From: Lateolabrax maculatus
Taxonomy: Eukaryota; Chordata; Actinopteri; Acropomatiformes; Lateolabracidae
Assembly (NCBI GenBank): GCA_031216445.1
Contig: CM062211.1
Coordinates: forward strand, 1,562,001 to 1,626,000
Reading direction: 5' to 3'
DNA: 64,000 nt
In this document: positions 23,880-34,004 of the stretch, piece after piece
Position numbering within the stretch: the stretch's first letter is position 1
Layout: every line of letters begins with the position of its first letter
The notes under the pieces: generated by a model
Told to the model about the DNA's origin: nothing
Seen by the model: the letters and a program-made list of their open reading frames with translations, nothing else
The model's database searches: none
Made by a program: the position numbers and the translations under genes

Positions 23880-24363
23880 TAATTTAATGTCTCAGAATGG
23901 GCTAACGGTAACACTTCCTTATCTTGTATCTTACCCTGCAAGAACACATCTAACCCATCTTTTCTCTCCAAGTAGCAAGAGTTAAATTCACCATATTTCA
24001 AGTTTGTGATTTCATGTGAAGTTGGTCCAGGTGTCCCTGGATGGAAATGTGGGCAGGGAAATCAGCTAAATCACTGCATATTTCCAAGGCCTACAGCCCC
24101 TCTGGCATTCCTCTTTTAAAAATCTGTAAATCCTGATCTTACATAATGTGCTGATGAGCTATATGTCCCATCAGCTGTAAACTGACGGGCTGACCAGAAC
24201 AGTTGAGCTGCCAGGATCCATTTTCACTGGATCAACAGTTTCCATTTGAAACAGAGTGCCAGCAGTGTCAGTCTAACCAGATTACAGGAACACAGAACAT
24301 TTTACTCCTCTAGCATGGGAATACTGTAGATTACAAAAGCATCTCATCTGCAATGCTACATAG

Positions 24364-24421
24364 GAAAAAAAAGCAGAGTATATTATTTGCCAGAAAAAAA
24401 GGCAGAGAATATTATTTGCCA
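24364..24421. repeat. Tandem duplication of a 29-bp segment
   Basis: Copies 24364-24392 and 24393-24421 differ at only a few positions; each ends tattatttgcca or atattatttgcca. Confidence 0.85.
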
Positions 24422-24460
24422 GAAATTTGACGGTTATGTGATGAAAGATTAGTAATACTA

Positions 24461-24636
24461 CTATATATTCAAGAGTCATTCAATATATTCAAAGTTCATT
24501 GAATATATACAAGTTTTATTCCATATATTCAAGCTTTCATTCAATATAGTCAAGGTTCATTCCATATATTCAAGTTTAACTTTATATATTCAGACTTTCA
24601 TTCCATATATTCAAACCTCACGTTATATATACAAAA
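24461..24636. repeat. Minisatellite of about 20-bp period, about nine copies
   Basis: The core tatattcaa (with variants tatatacaa, tatagtcaa, tatattcag) recurs about every 20 bases, joined by ttcattc-like spacers. Confidence 0.8.
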
Positions 24637-24817
24637 GAAAAAGGAAAACAAAATTCCTTTTCTCTTTTCTATCACTTCTCTGAAGTCTGTGAAGTAAAAG
24701 AAGGAATGCTATCCTTTTCTTTATAATAAAAGATTACAAAGGTCTTAAAATCATTAAAGAAAACAGTCACAAATCTTACTACTGTATTCCAAATAAACAC
24801 ATAAAATGTTGCAAAAA

Positions 24818-24861
24818 CATTTGGCGCTATACAAATAAAATTGACTTGACTTGACTTGACA
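24818..24861 (+). mobile_element. Second LINE/SINE 3' tail with TTGAC repeats
   Basis: Same ending as at 17113-17187 ('ggcgctatacaaataaaatt' then gacttgacttgac), closer here to the usual GGCGCTATA. The body is not recognisable. Confidence 0.6.
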
Positions 24862-25913
24862 TAATAACTGCTGAAGAAGTGAAGCTGCATTATTTTCAGT
24901 CCTAACACCAAACATTGAAACAGTAATATAAAATATTGGAAAATTGAAATGAGGGAAGACATCAGCCAGCACCCATACAGCAACATTTCACAGCTCTTAC
25001 AGCTTCTCCACTCAGATAAAAGCTAATAAAAGCAAGTGTGATTATAACTTTGGCTCTGAGGGGGACTGATATGGAGGATGACTGATTACATTTTCACTGC
25101 CATGTATACTAACTATTACACATCTTATCACAAAATGTAAATCAGCAACATCCTGACATAAATAAGTTGAGTTTTAAATGGGCTAAAACAGATATGAAAT
25201 GTATTTTGGAAGGTCATCTTCTGTCAAAGAATTGTGTTCTGTTCAATGTAAAAGATATGCATGCTGCTCCAGAAGACCTTTTAAGGGGAAAAATCCCACT
25301 CAAGATTTCCACTGCACTTTGTCTGTTCTTCAGAAGAAGTGTCCTTAAGAACATGACTTTATAGCCTGTAGTTTAACATCTATCTCATTGCACTCTTTAT
25401 TCTGTTATTTCACTGAATGGAAGCACATAAGCAGTGCAGGTATAATTGTAATTCTACATATGGAGGATCTGCAGTGTGACCAGTCCCAACTCCCTGTTTC
25501 CCATGAAACGGTTATCACAGCAAACATGGTCTTCGTGGAGGCAAATAATGTATTATTTTAACACTGGCCCCCTCCACTGTGTACAAGAACAAAAATAAAA
25601 GAAACATGTTGTATTCATCTTGCATTAAAGGAGAGCTGAGCTATTTTCAGTAAGTTGTTGGAGGTGTGCAATGGGGTTTGAGAACAGTAGTTATGTAATG
25701 AAGACATAACTAATACAGTAAGATGAAAAAGCTAAAGTCTAGGTACCTTCTAATAGCCCTTTCATGACTGTTTACCAACTGCTTAATTATGAAATAAGAT
25801 GTACGTCAAAAAAATAAGACTATCTGCAAGCACTGACTTTTTAGAAAAAAGACACATTGGATTATTGGGTAATAGTGATTAAAAGGGGAGATATTCACAC
25901 TACTTACGTGGGT
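24862..25913. other. AT-rich sequence up to the tRNA array; nothing recognised
   Basis: No gene, splice pattern or named repeat seen. It ends at the sharp left border of the tandem array. Confidence 0.5.
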
Positions 25914-25986
25914 AAAGTGGGTTGTTGTAATTCGGGATGTTAGCTCGTTGACTCGTAAACATGGCAGACTAAAGTTAACTTGACTG

Positions 25987-26037
25987 CGACGAGGACGGGA
26001 TTTCGAAGCCACGCGTGGACTGCACGAGGTGCTGTCT
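25987..26037 (-). pseudogene. tRNA-Ser(GCT) relic just upstream of tRNA-Ala; repeated in every unit
   Basis: Reading + strand, 'cgacgaggacgggatttcga' and 'agccacgcgtgg' match the 3' acceptor, T arm and variable arm of the intact tRNA-Ser, including the discriminator base. After 'gcac' about 37 bp corresponding to anticodon and D arms are missing, and the match resumes weakly with 'gaggtgctgtcttt' (intact gene: acctcgtcttt). It lies 57 to 7 bp before each tRNA-Ala start, in opposite orientation. The copies before Ala 2 and Ala 3 have one extra C-to-T change (27962, 29934). Confidence 0.75.
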
Positions 26038-26043
26038 TTCACT

Positions 26044-26116
26044 GGGGAATTAGCTCAAATGGTAGAGCGCTCGCTTAGCATGCGAGAGGTAGCGGGATCG
26101 ACGCCCGCATTCACCA
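26044..26116 (+). tRNA. tRNA-Ala-AGC: tRNA-Ala(AGC), unit 1, lacks G3:U70
   Basis: 73-nt cloverleaf without intron: acceptor GGGGAAT, D arm GCTC/GAGC, anticodon stem CTCGC/GCGAG around loop TTAGCAT (anticodon AGC, 26077-26079), 5-nt variable loop, T stem GCGGG/CCCGC, discriminator A. The T loop is ATCGACG; A at position 54 is also seen in vertebrate tRNA-Ala(AGC). CCA is not encoded. This copy alone has A at 26113 (position 70), so the G3:U70 wobble pair that alanyl-tRNA synthetase requires becomes G3:A70; it is probably not charged with alanine. Confidence 0.93.
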
Positions 26117-26975
26117 CAAGACCGTATATTGATGAAGTATTTAGTGAAAAACAATCAGGTATGCGACATTAAAGGGACGGACAGACAATTACATCCTGCG
26201 AATCAACTCGGGCGGTGTTGTTAGTAGTTCCCTGCCTGAAAGGAAGCCAGTGGTTTGGAAGGTTACTTACAATTGCTCTCTGGTTTACAGGATGTAAAAT
26301 GTGTCCCACCACTTAAACTCAGTGGTAGTCATTAAACTTCCTCCACGGTCCAGTTGGGCAGGGCCTGTAGTGCGAGGCTGTGGGTGAAGCTGCTTCTTTG
26401 GAGAAACAGCTGCTGGGGGCATTAGGAGCAACAGCACTGGCTTTCCTCTGCTTGTCCTGCTCTGCTTTGCGCTAGACTATACGTGTGTGCTCCTCTCAGC
26501 TGCTGTGGAGCAACAGCTGGACGGACAGTGGCTGTTGGTAGGGCCTCAGCAGCCACAGGAATCCGACAGGGCGAGTTGATTCCCTGCAATACCAGCCTAT
26601 CATCCTGCGGTTGTACCACTGCTCCAGTGTGTGGTGTGATTCACCACCAATAACTGCAGGGAAGTGTCCCTCATAACTATTCCATTGTTTAAAATGAGCT
26701 GACGTATACTACGGTAGTCCTGCAGGATCAGGCAGTATCTTGCGAGAGTGGCCGTCTTTCCTGCTTTCTTTGGATTCCTATGGAGACCACAAAGTCTAAC
26801 AAAGATTGCCTCAACCAAACGGCAGCAGTCTGAGCACTCATCTTCCGACTGTTCACCCCAGGGGTGGATTCAGTCCTGTTGTTGGCCGAGCTCAAGTTAA
26901 CCAAATCCCCTACCTCCACAAACATTGGCCGTGATTTGCTAATGCCTATTTCATGTCCACGTTTCTTGGCATGTG

Positions 26976-26996
26976 ATTGGCTCTGCGCTGTATAAA
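26976..26996 (+). promoter_or_regulatory. CCAAT-like (ATTGG) and TATAAA pair inside each unit
   Basis: ATTGG at 26976-26980 and TATAAA at 26991-26996, present at the same place in each full unit of the array. It would drive transcription on the + strand across tRNA-Ser in antisense. No transcript is evident; spacing between the motifs is shorter than usual, so this may be chance. Confidence 0.2.
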
Positions 26997-27252
26997 CTGG
27001 ATGAGGCGAAATGGAATTCCACCACATGATTTGTTACAGTAAAATCGATTCCTGGAAGCTTATTGGACGGCAAAAGCACGCTCCTGTGTTGCAGGTCCCG
27101 CAATTCCCCTCCGAGCTCTCGCTGTAGTATCCTGTTGAGATGTTTTCGATTTTTCAGGTTTTGTCTCAGTTGTTGCGCCAAAGATGGTTGTTGTGATGGA
27201 GCGTGGTAGCTTGTTGACATGTAAACATGGAAGACTAAAGGCAAACTGACTG

Positions 27253-27334
27253 CGACGAGGATGGGATTCGAGCCCACGCGTGCAAAGCACAATGGATTAG
27301 CAGTCCATCGCCTTAACCACTCGGCCACCTCGTC
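27253..27334 (-). tRNA. tRNA-Ser-GCT: tRNA-Ser(GCT), unit 1, T54C variant
   Basis: 82-nt type II tRNA without intron. 5' acceptor GACGAGG pairs with CCTCGTC; D arm GGCCGAGTGGTTAAGGC; anticodon loop CTGCTAA with anticodon GCT (+ strand 27299-27301); long variable arm TGTGC-TTT-GCACG; T arm; discriminator G. It closely matches vertebrate tRNA-Ser(GCT). The base at 27272 is G on +, so T-loop position 54 is C instead of T, inside the internal B-box promoter. Confidence 0.93.
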
Positions 27335-27504
27335 TTTGGCGCGCCGCGCGTAAGGTGACCAGCAAGTTCGTTATCATAAAAAGCGAATCTCAAACTCACT
27401 GCCTAACTCAAGTTTTATCGCAGTGCGAGGGGCCATAAGGAGGAACAGCACTGAATTTCCTTTGCTTGTCGTGCACTGCTTTGCGGTAGACTTTACGTTT
27501 GTGC

Positions 27505-28462
27505 TCCTCTCAGCTGCTGTGGAGCAACAGCTGGACGGACCATAACCGGTGGTAGGGCCTCGGCAACCCAAGGAAGCCAACAGGGCAAGTTAGCAAATCA
27601 CGAAAACGGAGCAAATGGAATGGCGCCCTATGGTTTGTCACAGTAAAATTGAGTCCTGGAAGCTTATGGGTTGGCAATACCACAGTCCAGTGTTGCAGGT
27701 CCCGCTAATTCATCTCTGAGTGCTCGTTGTAGTGTCCAGTTCAGGCGTTTTTCGATGTTTAGTTCAATGAATTGAGTTAAAACAGTGCAAGTCATTGGTT
27801 TCCTCGGGTGTTTTTCTCAGTAGATGTGACAGTGTATGATTGAGGAAGAGAACATTTCTGATGCAGAAGTTTATCCTGTTGTAAGAAAGTGGGTTGTTGT
27901 AATTCGGGATGTTAGCTCGTTGACTCGTAAACATGGCAGACCAAAGTTAACTTGACTGCGATGAGGACGGGATTTCGAAGCCACGCGTGGACTGCACGAG
28001 GTGCTGTCTTTCACTGGGGAATTAGCTCAAATGGTAGAGCGCTCGCTTAGCATGCGAGAGGTAGCGGGATCGACGCCCGCATTCTCCACAAGACCGTATA
28101 TTGATGAAGTATTTAGTGAAAAACAATCAGGTATGCGACATTAAAGGGACGGACAGACAATTACATCCTGCGAATCAACTCGGGCGGTGTTGTTAGTAGT
28201 TCCCTGCCTGAAAGGAAGCCAGTGGTTTGGAAGGTTACTTACAATTGCTCTCTGGTTTACAGGATGTAAAATGTGTCCCACCACTTAAACTCAGTGGTAG
28301 TCATTAAACTTCCTCCACGGTCCAGTTGGGCAGGGCCTGTAGTGCGAGGCTGTGGGTGAAGCTGCTTCTTTGGAGAAACAGCTGCTGGGGGCATTAGGAG
28401 CAACAGCACTGGCTTTCCTCTGCTTGTCCTGCTCTGCTTTGCGCTAGACTATACGTGTGTGC
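27505..28462. repeat. Half-unit B of the array repeat (carries tRNA-Ser relic and tRNA-Ala), shown for units 1-2
   Basis: 958-bp segment with the same blocks in the same order as half A but diverged: 'gcaacagctggacggac' (27523), 'cctggaagctta' (27655), 'ctcgttgactcgtaaacatg' (27917), then a broken tRNA-Ser (from 27959) and tRNA-Ala (28016). Compared with half A it lacks about 410 bp between the first two blocks and has about 250 extra bp around tRNA-Ala. Confidence 0.75.
28016..28088 (+). tRNA. tRNA-Ala-AGC: tRNA-Ala(AGC), unit 2
   Basis: Array consensus sequence, with the G3:U70 pair restored (3' strand ATTCTCC). The first run of four T residues downstream is at 28660-28663, about 570 bp away. 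Confidence 0.97.
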
Positions 28463-29224
28463 TCCTCTCAGCTGCTGTGGAGCAACAGCTGGACGGACAG
28501 TGGCTGTTGGTAGGGCCTCAGCAGCCACAGGAATCCGACAGGGCGAGTTGATTCCCTGCAATACCAGCCTATCATCCTGCGGTTGTACCACTGCTCCAGT
28601 GTGTGGTGTGATTCACCACCAATAACTGCAGGGAAGTGTCCCTCATAACTATTCCATTGTTTTAAATGAGCTGACGTATACTACGGTAGTCCTGCAGGAT
28701 CAGGCAGTATCTTGCGAGAGTGGCCGTCTTTCCTGCTTTCTTTGGATTCCTATGGAGACCACAAAGTCTAACAAAGATTGCCTCAACCAAACGGCAGCAG
28801 TCTGAGCACTCATCTTCCGACTGTTCACCCCAGGGGTGGATTCAGTCCTGTTGTTGGCCGAGCTCAAGTTAACCAAATCCCCTACCTCCACAAACATTGG
28901 CCGTGATTTGCTAATGCCTATTTCATGTCCACGTTTCTTGGCATGTGATTGGCTCTGCGCTGTATAAACTGGATGAGGCGAAATGGAATTCCACCACATG
29001 ATTTGTTACAGTAAAATCGATTCCTGGAAGCTTATTGGACGGCAAAAGCACGCTCCTGTGTTGCAGGTCCCGCAATTCCCCTCCGAGCTCTCGCTGTAGT
29101 ATCCTGTTGAGATGTTTTCGATTTTTCAGGTTTTGTCTCAGTTGTTGCGCCAAAGATGGTTGTTGTGATGGAGCGTGGTAGCTTGTTGACATGTAAACAT
29201 GGAAGACTAAAGGCAAACTGACTG

Positions 29225-29306
29225 CGACGAGGATGGGATTCGAGCCCACGCGTGCAAAGCACAATGGATTAGCAGTCCATCGCCTTAACCACTCGGCCAC
29301 CTCGTC
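29225..29306 (-). tRNA. tRNA-Ser-GCT: tRNA-Ser(GCT), unit 2, T54C variant
   Basis: Carries the same T54C change as unit 1 (29244); otherwise consensus. Confidence 0.93.
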
Positions 29307-29987
29307 TTTGGCGCGCCGCGCGTAAGGTGACCAGCAAGTTCGTTATCATAAAAAGCGAATCTCAAACTCACTGCCTAACTCAAGTTTTATCGCAGTGCGA
29401 GGGGCCATAAGGAGGAACAGCACTGAATTTCCTTTGCTTGTCGTGCACTGCTTTGCGGTAGACTTTACGTTTGTGCTCCTCTCAGCTGCTGTGGAGCAAC
29501 AGCTGGACGGACCATAACCGGTGGTAGGGCCTCGGCAACCCAAGGAAGCCAACAGGGCAAGTTAGCAAATCACGAAAACGGAGCAAATGGAATGGCGCCC
29601 TATGGTTTGTCACAGTAAAATTGAGTCCTGGAAGCTTATGGGTTGGCAATACCACAGTCCAGTGTTGCAGGTCCCGCTAATTCATCTCTGAGTGCTCGTT
29701 GTAGTGTCCAGTTCAGGCGTTTTTCGATGTTTAGTTCAATGAATTGAGTTAAAACAGTGCAAGTCATTGGTTTCCTCGGGTGTTTTTCTCAGTAGATGTG
29801 ACAGTGTATGATTGAGGAAGAGAACATTTCTGATGCAGAAGTTTATCCTGTTGTAAGAAAGTGGGTTGTTGTAATTCGGGATGTTAGCTCGTTGACTCGT
29901 AAACATGGCAGACCAAAGTTAACTTGACTGCGATGAGGACGGGATTTCGAAGCCACGCGTGGACTGCACGAGGTGCTGTCTTTCACT

Positions 29988-30060
29988 GGGGAATTAGCTC
30001 AAATGGTAGAGCGCTCGCTTAGCATGCGAGAGGTAGCGGGATCGACGCCCGCATTCTCCA
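29988..30060 (+). tRNA. tRNA-Ala-AGC: tRNA-Ala(AGC), unit 3
   Basis: Consensus copy. The unit carries private changes in non-tRNA sequence (gcagcggtctg near 30768 and tttcggatg near 31803). Confidence 0.97.
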
Positions 30061-31196
30061 CAAGACCGTATATTGATGAAGTATTTAGTGAAAAACAATC
30101 AGGTATGCGACATTAAAGGGACGGACAGACAATTACATCCTGCGAATCAACTCGGGCGGTGTTGTTAGTAGTTCCCTGCCTGAAAGGAAGCCAGTGGTTT
30201 GGAAGGTTACTTACAATTGCTCTCTGGTTTACAGGATGTAAAATGTGTCCCACCACTTAAACTCAGTGGTAGTCATTAAACTTCCTCCACGGTCCAGTTG
30301 GGCAGGGCCTGTAGTGCGAGGCTGTGGGTGAAGCTGCTTCTTTGGAGAAACAGCTGCTGGGGGCATTAGGAGCAACAGCACTGGCTTTCCTCTGCTTGTC
30401 CTGCTCTGCTTTGCGCTAGACTATACGTGTGTGCTCCTCTCAGCTGCTGTGGAGCAACAGCTGGACGGACAGTGGCTGTTGGTAGGGCCTCAGCAGCCAC
30501 AGGAATCCGACAGGGCGAGTTGATTCCCTGCAATACCAGCCTATCATCCTGCGGTTGTACCACTGCTCCAGTGTGTGGTGTGATTCACCACCAATAACTG
30601 CAGGGAAGTGTCCCTCATAACTATTCCATTGTTTTAAATGAGCTGACGTATACTACGGTAGTCCTGCAGGATCAGGCAGTATCTTGCGAGAGTGGCCGTC
30701 TTTCCTGCTTTCTTTGGATTCCTATGGAGACCACAAAGTCTAACAAAGATTGCCTCAACCAAACGGCAGCGGTCTGAGCACTCATCTTCCGACTGTTCAC
30801 CCCAGGGGTGGATTCAGTCCTGTTGTTGGCCGAGCTCAAGTTAACCAAATCCCCTACCTCCACAAACATTGGCCGTGATTTGCTAATGCCTATTTCATGT
30901 CCACGTTTCTTGGCATGTGATTGGCTCTGCGCTGTATAAACTGGATGAGGCGAAATGGAATTCCACCACATGATTTGTTACAGTAAAATCGATTCCGGGA
31001 AGCTTATTGGACGGCAAAAGCACGCTCCTGTGTTGCAGGTCCCGCAATTCCCCTCCGAGCTCTCGCTGTAGTATCCTGTTGAGATGTTTTCGATTTTTCA
31101 GGTTTTGTCTCAGTTGTTGCGCCAAAGATGGTTGTTGTGATGGAGCGTGGTAGCTTGTTGACATGTAAACATGGAAGACTAAAGGCAAACTGACTG

Positions 31197-31278
31197 CGAC
31201 GAGGATGGGATTCGAACCCACGCGTGCAAAGCACAATGGATTAGCAGTCCATCGCCTTAACCACTCGGCCACCTCGTC
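31197..31278 (-). tRNA. tRNA-Ser-GCT: tRNA-Ser(GCT), unit 3
   Basis: First copy from the left with the standard TTCGAAT T loop. Confidence 0.97.
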
Positions 31279-31959
31279 TTTGGCGCGCCGCGCGTAAGGT
31301 GACCAGCAAGTTCGTTATCATAAAAAGCGAATCTCAAACTCACTGCCTAACTCAAGTTTTATCGCAGTGCGAGGGGCCATAAGGAGGAACAGCACTGAAT
31401 TTCCTTTGCTTGTCGTGCACTGCTTTGCGGTAGACTTTACGTTTGTGCTCCTCTCAGCTGCTGTGGAGCAACAGCTGGACGGACCATAACCGGTGGTAGG
31501 GCCTCGGCAACCCAAGGAAGCCAACAGGGCAAGTTAGCAAATCACGAAAACGGAGCAAATGGAATGGCGCCCTATGGTTTGTCACAGTAAAATTGAGTCC
31601 TGGAAGCTTATGGGTTGGCAATACCACAGTCCAGTGTTGCAGGTCCCGCTAATTCATCTCTGAGTGCTCGTTGTAGTGTCCAGTTCAGGCGTTTTTCGAT
31701 GTTTAGTTCAATGAATTGAGTTAAAACAGTGCAAGTCATTGGTTTCCTCGGGTGTTTTTCTCAGTAGATGTGACAGTGTATGATTGAGGAAGAGAACATT
31801 TCGGATGCAGAAGTTTATCCTGTTGTAAGAAAGTGGGTTGTTGTAATTCGGGATGTTAGCTCGTTGACTCGTAAACATGGCAGACTAAAGTTAACTTGAC
31901 TGCGACGAGGACGGGATTTCGAAGCCACGCGTGGACTGCACGAGGTGCTGTCTTTCACT

Positions 31960-32032
31960 GGGGAATTAGCTCAAATGGTAGAGCGCTCGCTTAGCATGCG
32001 AGAGGTAGCGGGATCGACGCCCGCATTCTCCA
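31960..32032 (+). tRNA. tRNA-Ala-AGC: tRNA-Ala(AGC), unit 4
   Basis: Consensus copy. Confidence 0.97.
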
Positions 32033-33168
32033 CAAGACCGTATATTGATGAAGTATTTAGTGAAAAACAATCAGGTATGCGACATTAAAGGGACGGACAG
32101 ACAATTACATCCTGCGAATCAACTCGGGCGGTGTTGTTAGTAGTTCCCTGCCTGAAAGGAAGCCAGTGGTTTGGAAGGTTACTTACAATTGCTCTCTGGT
32201 TTACAGGATGTAAAATGTGTCCCACCACTTAAACTCAGTGGTAGTCATTAAACTTCCTCCACGGTCCAGTTGGGCAGGGCCTGTAGTGCGAGGCTGTGGG
32301 TGAAGCTGCTTCTTTGGAGAAACAGCTGCTGGGGGCATTAGGAGCAACAGCACTGGCTTTCCTCTGCTTGTCCTGCTCTGCTTTGCGCTAGACTATACGT
32401 GTGTGCTCCTCTCAGCTGCTGTGGAGCAACAGCTGGACGGACAGTGGCTGTTGGTAGGGCCTCAGCAGCCACAGGAATCCGACAGGGCGAGTTGATTCCC
32501 TGCAATACCAGCCTATCATCCTGCGGTTGTACCACTGCTCCAGTGTGTGGTGTGATTCACCACCAATAACTGCAGGGAAGTGTCCCTCATAACTATTCCA
32601 TTGTTTTAAATGAGCTGACGTATACTACGGTAGTCCTGCAGGATCAGGCAGTATCTTGCGAGAGTGGCCGTCTTTCCTGCTTTCTTTGGATTCCTATGGA
32701 GACCACAAAGTCTAACAAAGATTGCCTCAACCAAACGGCAGCAGTCTGAGCACTCATCTTCCGACTGTTCACCCCAGGGGTGGATTCAGTCCTGTTGTTG
32801 GCCGAGCTCAAGTTAACCAAATCCCCTACCTCCACAAACATTGGCCGTGATTTGCTAATGCCTATTTCATGTCCACGTTTCTTGGCATGTGATTGGCTCT
32901 GCGCTGTATAAACTGGATGAGGCGAAATGGAATTCCACCACATGATTTGTTACAGTAAAATCGATTCCGGGAAGCTTATTGGACGGCAAAAGCACGCTCC
33001 TGTGTTGCAGGTCCCGCAATTCCCCTCCGAGCTCTCGCTGTAGTATCCTGTTGAGATGTTTTCGATTTTTCAGGTTTTGTCTCAGTTGTTGCGCCAAAGA
33101 TGGTTGTTGTGATGGAGCGTGGTAGCTTGTTGACATGTAAACATGGAAGACTAAAGGCAAACTGACTG

Positions 33169-33250
33169 CGACGAGGATGGGATTCGAACCCACGCGTGCA
33201 AAGCACAATGGATTAGCAGTCCATCGCCTTAACCACTCGGCCACCTCGTC
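33169..33250 (-). tRNA. tRNA-Ser-GCT: tRNA-Ser(GCT), unit 4
   Basis: Consensus gene; its 5' flank reads ggcgcgccacgcg instead of ggcgcgccgcgcg. Confidence 0.97.
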
Positions 33251-33931
33251 TTTGGCGCGCCACGCGTAAGGTGACCAGCAAGTTCGTTATCATAAAAAGC
33301 GAATCTCAAACTCACTGCCTAACTCAAGTTTTATCGCAGTGCGAGGGGCCATAAGGAGGAACAGCACTGAATTTCCTTTGCTTGTCGTGCACTGCTTTGC
33401 GGTAGACTTTACGTTTGTGCTCCTCTCAGCTGCTGTGGAGCAACAGCTGGACGGACCATAACCGGTGGTAGGGCCTCGGCAACCCAAGGAAGCCAACAGG
33501 GCAAGTTAGCAAATCACGAAAACGGAGCAAATGGAATGGCGCCCTATGGTTTGTCACAGTAAAATTGAGTCCTGGAAGCTTATGGGTTGGCAATACCACA
33601 GTCCAGTGTTGCAGGTCCCGCTAATTCATCTCTGAGTGCTCGTTGTAGTGTCCAGTTCAGGCGTTTTTCGATGTTTAGTTCAATGAATTGAGTTAAAACA
33701 GTGCAAGTCATTGGTTTCCTCGGGTGTTTTTCTCAGTAGATGTGACAGTGTATGATTGAGGAAGAGAACATTTCTGATGCAGAAGTTTATCCTGTTGTAA
33801 GAAAGTGGGTTGTTGTAATTCGGGATGTTAGCTCGTTGACTCGTAAACATGGCAGACTAAAGTTAACTTGACTGCGACGAGGACGGGATTTCGAAGCCAC
33901 GCGTGGACTGCACGAGGTGCTGTCTTTCACT

Positions 33932-34004
33932 GGGGAATTAGCTCAAATGGTAGAGCGCTCGCTTAGCATGCGAGAGGTAGCGGGATCGACGCCCGCATTC
34001 TCCA
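33932..34004 (+). tRNA. tRNA-Ala-AGC: tRNA-Ala(AGC), unit 5 (short unit)
   Basis: Consensus gene in the only unit with altered length (1932 bp). Confidence 0.97.

Larger units (their letters stand above)
26491..27504. repeat. Half-unit A of the array repeat (carries tRNA-Ser), shown for unit 1
   Basis: 1014-bp segment from the block tcctctcagctgctgtggag to the next occurrence of the same block at 27505. It contains in order: the 'gcaacagctggacggac' block, a block around 'cctggaagctta' (27051), the sequence 'cttgttgacatgtaaacatg' and tRNA-Ser. It recurs in every unit. Confidence 0.8.

Noticed and set aside
26422..27027. Repeated 65-, 72- and 99-residue frames in each unit, and the 68-residue frame at 27374-27580
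   Set aside because: No domain, no homology I recognise, no splice or start context. A single T/A change opens or closes the 72-residue frame between units, so it is not under coding constraint.
26951..27328. 125- and 76-residue open frames on the - strand repeated in every unit (MAEWLRRW..., MLCTRG...)
   Set aside because: They start inside tRNA-Ser and their first residues are the tRNA sequence read as codons. Conservation follows from the tandem duplication, with no codon-type bias in the changes.
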